From the NCBI GenBank assembly GCA_002368355.1, contig AP018281.1, forward strand, positions 3,472,001 to 3,536,000: DNA of 64,000 nucleotides, in the 5' to 3' direction. The stretch is from Chondrocystis sp. NIES-4102. GTDB lineage: Bacteria; Cyanobacteriota; Cyanobacteriia; Cyanobacteriales; Xenococcaceae. Position 1 is the stretch's first letter. The number at the start of each line of letters is the position of its first letter. Position numbers and translations under genes: made by a program. Under the pieces are notes generated by a model. The model saw nothing but the letters and a program-made list of their open reading frames with translations, was not told the DNA's origin and ran no database searches. Of the stretch, positions 1 through 8,315 are shown in pieces.

Positions 1-2
1 TC

Positions 3-2195
3 CCCCGATGGTTACGCGAATGTCTAATTAATCAACATCCAGAACAGCCAGAGTCAGACTCCGCCTTAATATGTCGGGCATTTAATTTTGCTTATCAGTT
101 ACACGAAGGACAGTATCGTAAATCGGGAGAACCTTATATTGCTCATCCCATTGCGGTCGCTAGTTTACTTAGGGATTTAGGTGGGGATAGTGTTACTATA
201 GCTGCTGGCTTTCTGCACGATGTGGTAGAAGATACCGATGTTACCCCAGAAGAAATTGAAGCAATGTTTGGGGAACAAGTGCGCCAGTTAGTTGAGGGAG
301 TCACTAAGCTATCTAAATTTAACTTTTCTAGCACTACCGAACGTCAGGCGGAAAATTTTCGCCGAATGTTTTTGGCAATGGCAACAGATATTCGTGTAAT
401 AGTGGTGAAGTTGGCAGACAGACTGCACAATATGCGAACCCTAGAGCATCTCAAGCCAGAAAAGCAAAAGCGCATCAGCCAAGAAACTAGAGAAATATTT
501 GCACCCCTTGCCAATAGATTAGGAATTGGGCGGTTTAAATGGGAACTAGAGGATTTATGTTTTAAATATCTAGAACCAGAAGCCTACGAAGAAATTAAAG
601 CTTTAATTGCTGAAAGACGCGCCGATCGCGAAGCCAGAATTGCTCAAGTAGCTAAAACCTTAAAAAATCGCTTAAAACAACTTAAAGTCAACGTAATTGA
701 GTTAAAAGGCAGACCTAAGCATCTTTACGGCATATATCAGAAAATGCAGCGACAGCAGAAGGATTTTAGCCAAATTTATGATATTGCAGCCTTTAGAATT
801 ATTGTGGAAACTAATGAGCAATGTTATCGCTCCTTAGCAGTAGTTCACGATGCTTTTAAACCAATTCCAGGACGCTTTAAAGACTACATTGGTCTACCTA
901 AGCCCAATCGTTATCAATCCCTCCATACTACTGTTGTGGGTTCTAATGGTCGTCCCATTGAAATCCAGATTCGCACAATGGAAATGCACCAGATCGCAGA
1001 ATATGGAATTGCTGCCCATTGGAAATATAAGGAAACAGGCACGAGTAATATAGAACTATCCTCCGAAGATAATAAGTTTACTTGGCTACGCCAGCTATTG
1101 GAATGGCAAAAAGAGCTTAGTGACGCTCAAGAATACATGGACAGCGTTAAGGATAATTTATTTGAAGATGATGTCTATGTTTTTACTCCCGATGGTGATG
1201 TAGTCGCTTTGGCACAGGGAGCAACCCCTGTAGACTTTGCCTATCGCATTCATAGTGAAATTGGTAATCACATGAAAGGCGCGAGGGTTAATGGTCGTTG
1301 GTCTGTTTTGTCTAAACCCTTGGAAAATGGCGATATTGTAGAAATTGTTACTCAAAAAAATAGTCACCCTAGTTTAGATTGGCTAAATTTTGTTGTCTCC
1401 CCCACAGCCCGTAATCGTATCCGTCAGTGGTATAAGCGATCGCATCGGGATGAAAATATTATGCGGGGTAAAGAATTGTTAGAGAAGGAAATGGGTAAAA
1501 GTGGGTTTGATTCCCTATTAAAATCCGAACCTATGCTTTTAACCGCCCAACGTTGTAATTATCATTCCGTAGAAGATTTATTAGCAGCTTTGGGATATGG
1601 AGAAATTACCCAAAATCAGGTAGTTAATCGTCTGCGAGATGTAGTTAAAGAACAACAACCAGTAGAAATAATTACTATCTCAGAGGAAGTAGAAATACCC
1701 AAACAGATAGTAACTGAGACTGAGAAAAAGGAAAGTGGATCGCCTATTCTAGGGGTAGAAGGAATGCTTTATCATATTGCAGGTTGTTGTAAACCTCTAC
1801 CTGGTGAATCAATTATTGGTGCAGTTACTTTAAGTTCTCGCGGTATTTCGATCCATGCTCAAGGTTGCCATAATATCGATAAAATTCCAGGGGAACGTAT
1901 TATCCCTGTAAGCTGGAACGAACGCAATGAAACAGGTAAACCTTTAACCTACCCTGTAGACATTCAAATCGAAGCGATGGATAGAGTTGGGGTGTTGAAA
2001 GACATTTTAGCTCGATTGAGCGATCGCGGTATTAATATTCGTAATGCAGGAGTGAAAACCGCCCCCAATAAACCCGCCCTCATCTCTTTGAGTTTGGATA
2101 TTATGGATCGTCAACAACTAGAACATATCTTCCAAAGGATTAGAAGTATGAGTGATATCCTTAATATTCGTCGGGTAATTGATGAGATATCCTAG
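3..2195 (+). CDS. rel: Bifunctional (p)ppGpp synthetase/hydrolase, Rel/SpoT family (5' partial)
   Basis: The frame is open from the first bases of the window, so the gene starts upstream; 730 residues are visible. Order: HD hydrolase domain with the H-D pair of FLHDVVEDTD at visible residue 72; synthetase domain with YGIYQKMQ, GRFKDYIGLPKPNRYQSLH and EIQIRTMEMH; TGS domain from about nt 1175 (VYVFTPDGDVV); C-terminal ACT domain from about nt 1950. RFKD is the RxKD form of the synthetase loop, typical of bifunctional Rel/SpoT enzymes; synthetase-only RelA has ExDD. It would make and degrade the alarmone (p)ppGpp during starvation or darkness. An ATG at 222 falls inside the HD domain and is not the start. 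Only the first part of the HD domain is missing. Confidence 0.96.
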   Translation, partial: PRWLRECLINQHPEQPESDSALICRAFNFAYQLHEGQYRKSGEPYIAHPIAVASLLRDLGGDSVTIAAGFLHDVVEDTDVTPEEIEAMFGEQVRQLVEGVTKLSKFNFSSTTERQAENFRRMFLAMATDIRVIVVKLADRLHNMRTLEHLKPEKQKRISQETREIFAPLANRLGIGRFKWELEDLCFKYLEPEAYEEIKALIAERRADREARIAQVAKTLKNRLKQLKVNVIELKGRPKHLYGIYQKMQRQQKDFSQIYDIAAFRIIVETNEQCYRSLAVVHDAFKPIPGRFKDYIGLPKPNRYQSLHTTVVGSNGRPIEIQIRTMEMHQIAEYGIAAHWKYKETGTSNIELSSEDNKFTWLRQLLEWQKELSDAQEYMDSVKDNLFEDDVYVFTPDGDVVALAQGATPVDFAYRIHSEIGNHMKGARVNGRWSVLSKPLENGDIVEIVTQKNSHPSLDWLNFVVSPTARNRIRQWYKRSHRDENIMRGKELLEKEMGKSGFDSLLKSEPMLLTAQRCNYHSVEDLLAALGYGEITQNQVVNRLRDVVKEQQPVEIITISEEVEIPKQIVTETEKKESGSPILGVEGMLYHIAGCCKPLPGESIIGAVTLSSRGISIHAQGCHNIDKIPGERIIPVSWNERNETGKPLTYPVDIQIEAMDRVGVLKDILARLSDRGINIRNAGVKTAPNKPALISLSLDIMDRQQLEHIFQRIRSMSDILNIRRVIDEIS

Positions 2196-2582
2196 TCTTT
2201 AAAAGTAAAAGCGCGATCGCCATAGTTATTATCAACATAAGATTACTGCGATCGCGTAGCGTAGTCGAAGGGTAATCGCGTAGCATAGTCCAAGGGTAAT
2301 CACCAACTAAAATAACTCAAAGGTATAAAAGCATCATGTAAAAGCGATGTTTACCTTTTAACTAAAAACATTACTCCTAGTCTGAGTAAATTCTTGCTAA
2401 TAGCCGATGGCTGCCACACAACATTTAGTAATATTGATATAAGTTAAGGAAACAATAAGAGCCAAGCGATGCCTTTGGGAGAAGTAAAAGCGATCGCGCC
2501 CTTAACGGCAATTTAGTAGTAAATATAGATTCCCAAACATCTGGAAACTACAATAAACCACCCAGATGTAATTATGCTATCT
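2196..2582. other. Intergenic region with HIP1 octamers and short repeats
   Basis: This gap of 387 nt holds no convincing gene. It contains three GCGATCGC octamers (2213-2220, 2248-2255, 2490-2497), a 24-bp tandem duplication at 2251-2298, and the 13-mer CGCGCCCTTAACG at 2495-2507, which recurs at 3400-3412. No clear terminator was seen for the upstream rel gene. Confidence 0.6.
2251..2298 (+). repeat. 24-bp tandem duplication
   Basis: Two adjacent 24-nt units (2251-2274 and 2275-2298) begin ATCGCGTAGC and end AAGGGTA. They differ at two positions (G/A and G/C). The first unit overlaps a HIP1 octamer. It resembles the short dispersed elements common between cyanobacterial genes. Confidence 0.8.
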
Positions 2583-2978
2583 CTAGTTTCCCACACATAT
2601 TTCCCGCGCTTCATCTTTACTATAATCTGGTCCCCTATATCCATCATTATCAATCTGACGTATTTTTGTTATGCAATCTGCCACACTTTCTTTTTGAGGT
2701 GTAGGTGTAGGTGTAGGTGTAGGTGTGGTTGTAGGTGTGGGTGTGGGTGTAGGTGTGGGTGTAGGTGTAGGTCTGGGTGTAGGTGTTGGAGGAGGACAGC
2801 CGTAAAAATTACATTCTTTACCGTTAGGTGGAATAGGGCAACCATGAAAGTTACATTCGACTCCAGGGACTTCAGAGCAGCCATGAAAGTTACATTCAGC
2901 AACTGCAACCTTGCCTATTGCTAGTGTGGAGGTTGTGCCTAAAACTAAACCGACTAATATTGAACTTATTTTTTTCAT
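2583..2978 (-). CDS. Small secreted protein with CNF(H/Y)GC repeats and Pro-Thr linker
   Basis: 131 residues. An N-terminal Sec signal peptide (MKK, hydrophobic stretch to about residue 20, likely cut after AVA at 25-27) exports it to periplasm or medium. Then come three spaced copies of ECNF(H/Y)GC (near residues 28, 41 and 54), a linker of about 30 residues of almost pure Pro-Thr repeats, and a mostly polar C-terminal segment of about 35 residues containing ADCITKIRQID and ending in CVGN. Each repeat has two cysteines, so disulfides or metal binding are possible. An AGGT lies about 5 nt before the ATG. No family was recognised. The opposite strand shows long open frames, but these only mirror the low-complexity repeat. 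The Pro-Thr linker suggests a spacer across a cell wall or sheath. Confidence 0.75.
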   Translation of the reverse strand: MKKISSILVGLVLGTTSTLAIGKVAVAECNFHGCSEVPGVECNFHGCPIPPNGKECNFYGCPPPTPTPRPTPTPTPTPTPTPTTTPTPTPTPTPQKESVADCITKIRQIDNDGYRGPDYSKDEAREICVGN

Positions 2979-3760
2979 GTTACCTAAAACCTTTACTTAA
3001 TCTATATTTAAGCAGATTACTGTATTAATATTGAATGAAGTTTATGACATAATATCAATACTTGAAAGGTTTATATATAAAGAGTTTGCGTCGAAATTGT
3101 AAACTAACGCTTGTACTACTGTTATTTCCAGGGTTTATACTGCATACTGTCTATTTAAATACACCATTAACTTGATTGCTTACAAAAGAATCGCTTCGGA
3201 AATAATAAGCATGATTAATTTGTCTTCTTGCTCGCAGCTTAAATATTCCAAGAGCAGTTTTAAAGCTATCGTATGAAAGAAAAAAACATTATCAACCCAT
3301 GCCTATACAAAACTAAACAATGTAGCAATAATCATCTATACATTTACTAGATTGTTTATATATTTAAGTCATAGATTATCTGATACCCTTTGGGTACTTC
3401 GCGCCCTTAACGACGAAGACGGCACATGAGCGTTGGTCAATTTTGCTCAAGCTCGGCTATATTGTGTTTTTATGCTTGGGATTCTATACAAAAATTTTAG
3501 CGATGGCGCATGATTAAATATTAAAAGCAAAAAAAATCTTTTACCTTCAGGGAAAATTGCATCCTCGTATATTCCTACCCCTTATGTTTTTTAGATAATT
3601 CTAATAGTGGCGATAATTTATCTTCAAACACAATAATAATAGCAGGCAAGTTTTTATAAAAGTGATTATTAATTTAGCAGTGGGCGAAATAGTAGAGTAA
3701 CAAAAGTAAATTGAAGTTTGATTGATTATCCTTTGTCACTCTTAAATAATTGATAAAAAC
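2979..3760. other. Gene-free AT-rich region
   Basis: 782 nt with no supported gene. It carries the repeat-like segment 3382-3412, including the small palindrome TACCCTTTGGGTA and the 13-mer shared with 2495-2507. Nothing else was recognised. Confidence 0.5.
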
Positions 3761-3895
3761 TTAAATTAAACCCAAATAGTTACCGATGATAATTCCTATA
3801 CCCACACCAGCTAAAGCACTAAAAGCAGTTGGGAGAAAAAACCAGTCATTTCTAATGTTAGAGTGAGAAACCGATATTTTGCTAGTAGTAATCAT
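3761..3895 (-). CDS. Small single-pass membrane protein, 44 aa, unknown
   Basis: A complete ATG-to-TAA frame of 44 codons. The N-terminal half is polar (MITTSKISVSHSN); the C-terminal half is hydrophobic and glycine-rich (FLPTAFSALAGVGIGIIIG, about residues 20-38), giving one likely membrane helix with a glycine-zipper pattern, followed by NYLGLI. AAAGG lies about 10 nt before the ATG on the minus strand, a fair ribosome binding site. The composition is more protein-like than chance AT-rich frames nearby. Function unknown; it stands alone between AT-rich spacers. Homologue conservation would decide whether it is real. Confidence 0.55.
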   Translation of the reverse strand: MITTSKISVSHSNIRNDWFFLPTAFSALAGVGIGIIIGNYLGLI

Positions 3896-4090
3896 TTTGT
3901 ATAACCTTTTCTGTAAACTGCTTATATCCTAAACACCCCCAAAATTTAAAGATGTGATCTTAGGCAGATAAACTATGAGATATTACTCACACATAAAGCT
4001 TTGTATTAAACAAAAAGTATATATGTAGTCAAAATATTGCTTATGGTTATAATAGCGATCGCAGCAGTTTATTTAAGTAATCAAAATTAA

Positions 4091-5137
4091 ATGTCAGAAT
4101 TACGTGGGGTTTGGATTGCTAACCGTCCTCATAGTCAGGTGTTAGAGTCGCAGTCAAATATTATTAAGGCGATGGATTTTCTGCAATCTCATGGGTTTAA
4201 TTTAATCTTTCCTGTGGTTTGGAATCGAGGCTATACCCTTTATCCTAGTCAGGTAATGACTAAATATCAGCTTCCCCAGATCGATCCTTATTACCAACAA
4301 CAACAGAGAGATCCTTTAGGGGAAATAATTACTCAAGCGCATCAGCGTCAAATAAAAGTAATTCCCTGGTTAGAATATGGTTTTGCTGCATCTCATCTTA
4401 GTGATGGTGGACATATTCTTAAACAATATCCCCATTGGCGAGCCTTAAATAAAGATGGAATGACTGTATCTAGTGGCGGTTTAACCTGGATGAATGGTTT
4501 TAATACCCAGGTGCAACAATTCATGTTAGAAATAATTATTGAAATTCTGCAAAACTATCAGGTAGAAGGTATACAAGGTTGCGATCGCTTTCCTGCTCTT
4601 CCCATCACCGCAGGTTATGACAGTGATACTATCGAAAGATATTATACAGTTTATGGTAATTATCCTCCGCAGCATCCCCAAGCCCAACCGTGGTTACAAT
4701 GGCGTGCAGATCAATTAACTGATTTTTTAGCCTTAATATACCAACAAGTAAAAGCGATTAACCCCCAAGCAATTGTATCTTTATCACCTGCGGTGTATCC
4801 TTTTTGTTTAAATAATTTGTTGCAAGATTCAAAAACTTGGGTAGCCAGAGGTATAGTAGATTTAATTCATCCACAGATTTATCGTTCTAGTTTTTCTGCT
4901 TACCAGCATGAAGTTAAACAAATAATTAAAACTTTTGACAACATATCATTATCTAAATTTGCGCCTGGAATTGCTTTGAGGGCTAATGGTCAAGACTTAC
5001 CAATTAAGGATTTACTTAAATGTCTTCAAATTAATCGGAAAAATAAATTTCAAGGACATATTTTTTTCCACTATGAAGGACTACGTAAAAACAATGATGC
5101 AGTTGCGATCGCTTTGAAAAAGAACTTTTCTAATTAA
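4091..5137 (+). CDS. Glycosyl hydrolase-like family 10 (GHL10) protein
   Basis: 348 residues, matching the GHL10 (former DUF187) TIM-barrel fold. It opens with ELRGVWIANRPHSQV, the strand-1 signature, then NLIFPVVWNRGYTLYPS, KVIPWLEYGFA, and VEGIQGCDRFPAL, where the core acidic residues lie; QIYRSSFSAY follows near the end of the barrel. The family is thought to act on glycans, but substrates of cyanobacterial members are not established. There is no signal peptide, so it is probably cytoplasmic, unlike many secreted relatives. The ATG follows an AT-rich leader without a clear Shine-Dalgarno. It converges with the next gene, with 56 nt between them. Confidence 0.8.
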   Translation: MSELRGVWIANRPHSQVLESQSNIIKAMDFLQSHGFNLIFPVVWNRGYTLYPSQVMTKYQLPQIDPYYQQQQRDPLGEIITQAHQRQIKVIPWLEYGFAASHLSDGGHILKQYPHWRALNKDGMTVSSGGLTWMNGFNTQVQQFMLEIIIEILQNYQVEGIQGCDRFPALPITAGYDSDTIERYYTVYGNYPPQHPQAQPWLQWRADQLTDFLALIYQQVKAINPQAIVSLSPAVYPFCLNNLLQDSKTWVARGIVDLIHPQIYRSSFSAYQHEVKQIIKTFDNISLSKFAPGIALRANGQDLPIKDLLKCLQINRKNKFQGHIFFHYEGLRKNNDAVAIALKKNFSN

Positions 5138-5193
5138 CTTCTTATCTACTACTCAATACCTATTATCTATTACCTTCAGTCCGATAATCTAAA

Positions 5194-5943
5194 CTAATCT
5201 TGCGCCCTTTCTTGTAAAGCTGAAATTTCTAATTTTAAAATATTGATCTTCTCCATAATTTCAGTCTTCCTTTTCATATCTTTAACATGAACCAAAACCC
5301 CAGACCAAGCTCTTATCTGTGCTTCTTTTAACTCTAGTTCACTAATTTTAGTTATATCAATTTCTGATTCAGCAACATTACTATTATTTGATACTTTTCT
5401 CCATTTATCCGCCATTTCATAAGAATTAGTAGCTGCTTTTTTATCTCCTAAAAATAATAATTCATCTAAGCCTTTAGAAGTCCAAAGTGCAGCAGATTGT
5501 TCTGATTTAGGGTCAACTAACTCTAAAAGCTGTTCCATCATAGTAACAGTTTGCTCTGGATATCCAGCATACATTGAATTAGCAATTGCTAACCTCAAAG
5601 AAGCTTCAGTAAAGTTTGGATCAAGCTTACTAATAGTTTCAAAATAATTAGGGACTAATTCATATCCAATAGTTTGTCTAGCAGGTTCGTCACCAAAATA
5701 TTGTACAAAGTTAAGGTACGTCCAATTAGCAATTAGATTATCGAAGTTTAAAGTAGGAGTTTGTCCTTGATATCTAATTTTTCTAGCTTGTGCTTGTTCT
5801 TGACGTAAATAATTAGCTGTTTCTAATTCTTGGGTTGACTTTTTATATTCCTGACTTTGTAAAACTACAATTCCTGCTAAACAAATAAATGGCGCGATCG
5901 CGGATAAATAATTAGTAATTTTCCCTAATGTTAAAGAGGGCAT
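5194..5943 (-). CDS. Membrane-anchored conserved cyanobacterial protein with TPR-like helices
   Basis: 249 residues. One hydrophobic helix at about residues 13-29 (SAIAPFICLAGIVVLQS) with a short N-terminus should anchor it; the rest is soluble and mostly helical. The stretch NFDNLIANWTYLNFVQYFGD and the following DPNFTEASLRLAIAN / YPEQTVTMMEQLLEL segments look like divergent TPR helices. The C-terminal 40 residues (KRKTEIMEKINILKLEISAL) form a coiled coil. I recall this architecture as a cyanobacteria-specific hypothetical family, but no function is known to me. A scaffold role at a membrane is inference from the TPR-like and coiled-coil pattern only. Confidence 0.65.
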   Translation of the reverse strand: MPSLTLGKITNYLSAIAPFICLAGIVVLQSQEYKKSTQELETANYLRQEQAQARKIRYQGQTPTLNFDNLIANWTYLNFVQYFGDEPARQTIGYELVPNYFETISKLDPNFTEASLRLAIANSMYAGYPEQTVTMMEQLLELVDPKSEQSAALWTSKGLDELLFLGDKKAATNSYEMADKWRKVSNNSNVAESEIDITKISELELKEAQIRAWSGVLVHVKDMKRKTEIMEKINILKLEISALQERAQD

Positions 5944-6209
5944 ATTGAACTGTTAAATAAAAATGTAATTAGATCTCAGTATTTCTTCTTAAGAGATGTT
6001 ACCGATCATATCACTGTCTTTATTAATAACAATCAAGCCAAATTTAGCGTTTTTTAAAATCAAACTAGTTACAATTCTTGCAGCCCCTTTATTATTCGTA
6101 TTTTGAAGACCTAGCTATACAAATAACATCTAGCTCAAGTTCATAAAAACTTTAATTATTAGCAATTAAAAAGGTCAAAAATTACATAATTACTTGAAAT
6201 TTCTACAGC

Positions 6210-6677
6210 TTAATCTCGTTTCATTGCTCTTGCCATATCTCGTTGATCATCACGTTTTTTGCTAGTTTCTCGCTTGTCGTGAAGTTTCTTACCTCTAGCC
6301 AAACCAATTACAATTTTGACTCTGCCACTTTTAAAGTACATTTTAAGCGGTACGAGAGTTAAACCTTTTTGCTCTGTTTGTCCAATGAGTTTATTAATCT
6401 CTTGTCGGTGCAGCAATAATTTACGTACACGACGCGCATCATGATTAAAATAGTTACCACTGGCTTGATAGGGGGATATATGAACGTTGCTTAACCAAGC
6501 CTCCCCTTGCTTAATGAAAGCATACCCATCCTTGAGGTTAACTTTGCCTGCACGAATTGATTTAACTTCTGTACCAACTAATTCTATTCCTGCTTCGTGA
6601 GTTTCTAGTATTTCATAAAGATAACGAGCCTGACGATTATCACTAATAATTCTAATCCCTGCTTTGGTTTCAGCCAT
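6210..6677 (-). CDS. smpB: SsrA-binding protein SmpB
   Basis: 155 residues, normal length. It binds tmRNA and delivers it to stalled ribosomes for trans-translation. Family markers are all present: RQARYLYEILETHEAGIELVGTEVKS, the basic loop KVNLKDGYAFIK, HISPY, and the lysine-rich C-terminal tail starting KKLHDKRET and ending RDMARAMKRD, which probes the empty mRNA channel. The ATG at 6677 is the family start (MAETKAG is a short variable lead). No ssrA (tmRNA) gene was recognised in the window. Confidence 0.97.
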   Translation of the reverse strand: MAETKAGIRIISDNRQARYLYEILETHEAGIELVGTEVKSIRAGKVNLKDGYAFIKQGEAWLSNVHISPYQASGNYFNHDARRVRKLLLHRQEINKLIGQTEQKGLTLVPLKMYFKSGRVKIVIGLARGKKLHDKRETSKKRDDQRDMARAMKRD

Positions 6678-6771
6678 GCTTACACTGTTGTTTTGACTTA
6701 TTTGGGATCTATTAGTATATCATTCGCTTTCATGACTTAACTTTAATCGATCGCCATACTATATAGTAATC

Positions 6772-6832
6772 AGGAGTCAGGAGTCTGGAGACAGGAGGGG
6801 GTAATCCCACAAGGGGACAATGTAGGTAATAG
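6772..6832. repeat. Partial copy A of a dispersed repeat
   Basis: Positions 6801-6832 (GTAATCCCACAAGGGGACAA onward to GGTAATAG) are nearly identical to cores at 26490-26520 and 29759-29789. They are preceded by CAGGAGTCAGGAGTC, the complement of the CTCCTGA heptamers seen beside the other copies. Only the core is present here. Confidence 0.75.
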
Positions 6833-6976
6833 AGCAGAAGCTAAAAGCTGATAGCTAATAGTCAAGAAGCTCCAAGATAAAAAATGTCTCCTAATTATCT
6901 ACTTATTGCTGTATATTCTAAAACTTGTATTTAATCTGCATAAAATCACTTAAGTATTTCGTAATAATAATCATCT

Positions 6977-7057
6977 GGATACTTAAGCTTGTTAGGGAAG
7001 TATCCCGATAGCGGTGTTGTAGATAATGTCGAATGGTACTTATCTACACGCCCTAAC
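6977..7057. other. Structured element with interlocking inverted repeats, downstream of aroQ
   Basis: Three perfect stems lie close together: GGATACTT (6977-6984) with AAGTATCC (6998-7005); GTTAGGG (6991-6997) with CCCTAAC (7051-7057); and TGTAGATAA (7018-7026) with TTATCTACA (7040-7048). The second stem's 5' arm is in the loop of the first, so the two form either a pseudoknot or alternative structures. The element begins 12 nt after the aroQ stop. It may be the aroQ 3' end structure or a small RNA; no T tract suited to a simple terminator was found. Confidence 0.5.
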
Positions 7058-7069
7058 TGATTATTTTAA

Positions 7070-7510
7070 TTACTTTAAATAGTTAACTATAGCTTGCAGT
7101 CCTAAACGATAGCTATCCACACCAAAACCGCTAATTTGACCAATTACTACTGGAGCTATATATGAATGATGTCTAAACTCTTCTCTTGTATATATATTGC
7201 TTAAATGTACTTCTACCGCAGGTATTTTAACTGCTGCCAAAGCATCCCGAATAGCCACGCTAGTATGGGTGTAAGCTCCCGCATTAATCATAATACCTTG
7301 ATGATGATCTCTGGCGTTATGTATCGCATCAACCAGTATACCCTCATGATTGGACTGCAAACAAGCAAGATATATACCCAATTTTTCACTATCAGACTTA
7401 AGAATGTCGTTTATCGCCTCTAAAGTCATTGAGCCATAAATTTCAGGCTCGCGTAGCCCCAATAAATTTAAATTAGGGCCGTGCAGGACTAATACGCTTA
7501 TTTCAGACAA
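7070..7510 (-). CDS. aroQ: Type II 3-dehydroquinate dehydratase
   Basis: 146 residues, full length for the dodecameric type II enzyme, which converts 3-dehydroquinate to 3-dehydroshikimate in the shikimate pathway in the cytoplasm. Markers: [19 protein letters not shown] with the flexible lid and catalytic Tyr, [30 protein letters not shown], and [20 protein letters not shown] with the catalytic His. A 47-aa ORF lies 31 nt upstream on the same strand and may be cotranscribed. Confidence 0.97.
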   Translation of the reverse strand: MSEISVLVLHGPNLNLLGLREPEIYGSMTLEAINDILKSDSEKLGIYLACLQSNHEGILVDAIHNARDHHQGIMINAGAYTHTSVAIRDALAAVKIPAVEVHLSNIYTREEFRHHSYIAPVVIGQISGFGVDSYRLGLQAIVNYLK

Positions 7511-7541
7511 GATAGTTTGATATTTAACTCTATAAGTTGAT

Positions 7542-7685
7542 TTAACGATTTAGACGACGTTGGCGGTCATCAACTGGAATAGGAATTAATTCTGGCTCTG
7601 GTTCAGGTTCAGGCCCTAATAAAATTTCTATTAATTTCTGACCTAGCTCTCTCAATTTGTCAAGTATTTGTTCTATATAGTCCAT
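7542..7685 (-). CDS. Small acidic-proline protein, 47 aa, upstream of aroQ
   Basis: A complete frame from ATG at 7685 to TAA at 7542. AAGGAG stands about 12 nt before the ATG. The N-terminal half is an amphipathic helix ([20 protein letters not shown]), then [20 protein letters not shown], a run of alternating Glu-Pro, then a basic tail RQRRLNR. It seems to be a cyanobacterial small-protein type with a helix plus a PEP-repeat linker; no function is known to me. The 31-nt gap to aroQ and shared strand suggest one transcript. Confidence 0.65.
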   Translation of the reverse strand: MDYIEQILDKLRELGQKLIEILLGPEPEPEPELIPIPVDDRQRRLNR

Positions 7686-8315
7686 CGGATTAATGACTCC
7701 TTAGGAAAACTTTAATGCAATTTTACCTATTATTTTATTTTTTGCCCTGAGGCTAGAAACCCTCTATATTTTTACGTAAGTTTGTAAAACTATCGATCGC
7801 TGGACTTCTATAATTTTAATTCTACAACTTTTGTTACATAAATTAAAATATATGTAAAAATTAGCGCAAATTGCACTGATTTAAAATTGGAATTACTACT
7901 TTAAGGTTAGCACAAGCTAAGTTTATGGGTATATGTCCTGAAGTAGATTAAGAGATTCTTAATATTGTCATAATTATTACGGATTCTTACTGAGATTGTA
8001 TTAATATTAATTACTTAATTGTGATCTAAGGCGATCGCTTGCTCCTAATTAATTTTCCCAAGTTAATAGATAAAATTTGTTAACCAAGCTTCAAGGTTGA
8101 CATTAAGATTTATTGCTCCAATACTATGTTAATTGACATGAGCCAAAAGAGCGCAACCATAGTAATCAAAGGGGTTTTATCAACTATCAATCTCAATTCA
8201 ATTAAAAAAAATCAACATTTATTCCGCACAATTTCAAGCTCAATTCTGGGACAATCAGAACAAAGTTTTGCATATCTAACGGTTGTGTTTATATTAACTT
8301 AGGGAGAGAAGACAA
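7686..8315. other. Long leader region of chlB
   Basis: 630 nt with no supported gene. It contains an inverted repeat TTACATA (7834-7840) / TATGTAA (7851-7857) between the divergent 47-aa ORF and chlB, and a HIP1-type GCGATCGC at 8032-8039. GGGAGAG at about 8302-8308 is the chlB ribosome binding site. I could not place a promoter with confidence. Confidence 0.45.

Noticed and set aside
222-2195. ATG at 222 as the start of the Rel/SpoT gene
   Set aside because: The frame is open to the window edge and the conserved HD residues lie at 216-221, before this ATG, so the true start is upstream.
2574-2924. Plus-strand Cys/Arg-rich frame opposite the CNFxGC gene
   Set aside because: It is the mirror of the Pro-Thr repeat on the minus strand. 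The minus-strand gene has a signal peptide and ordered motifs; the plus strand has neither.
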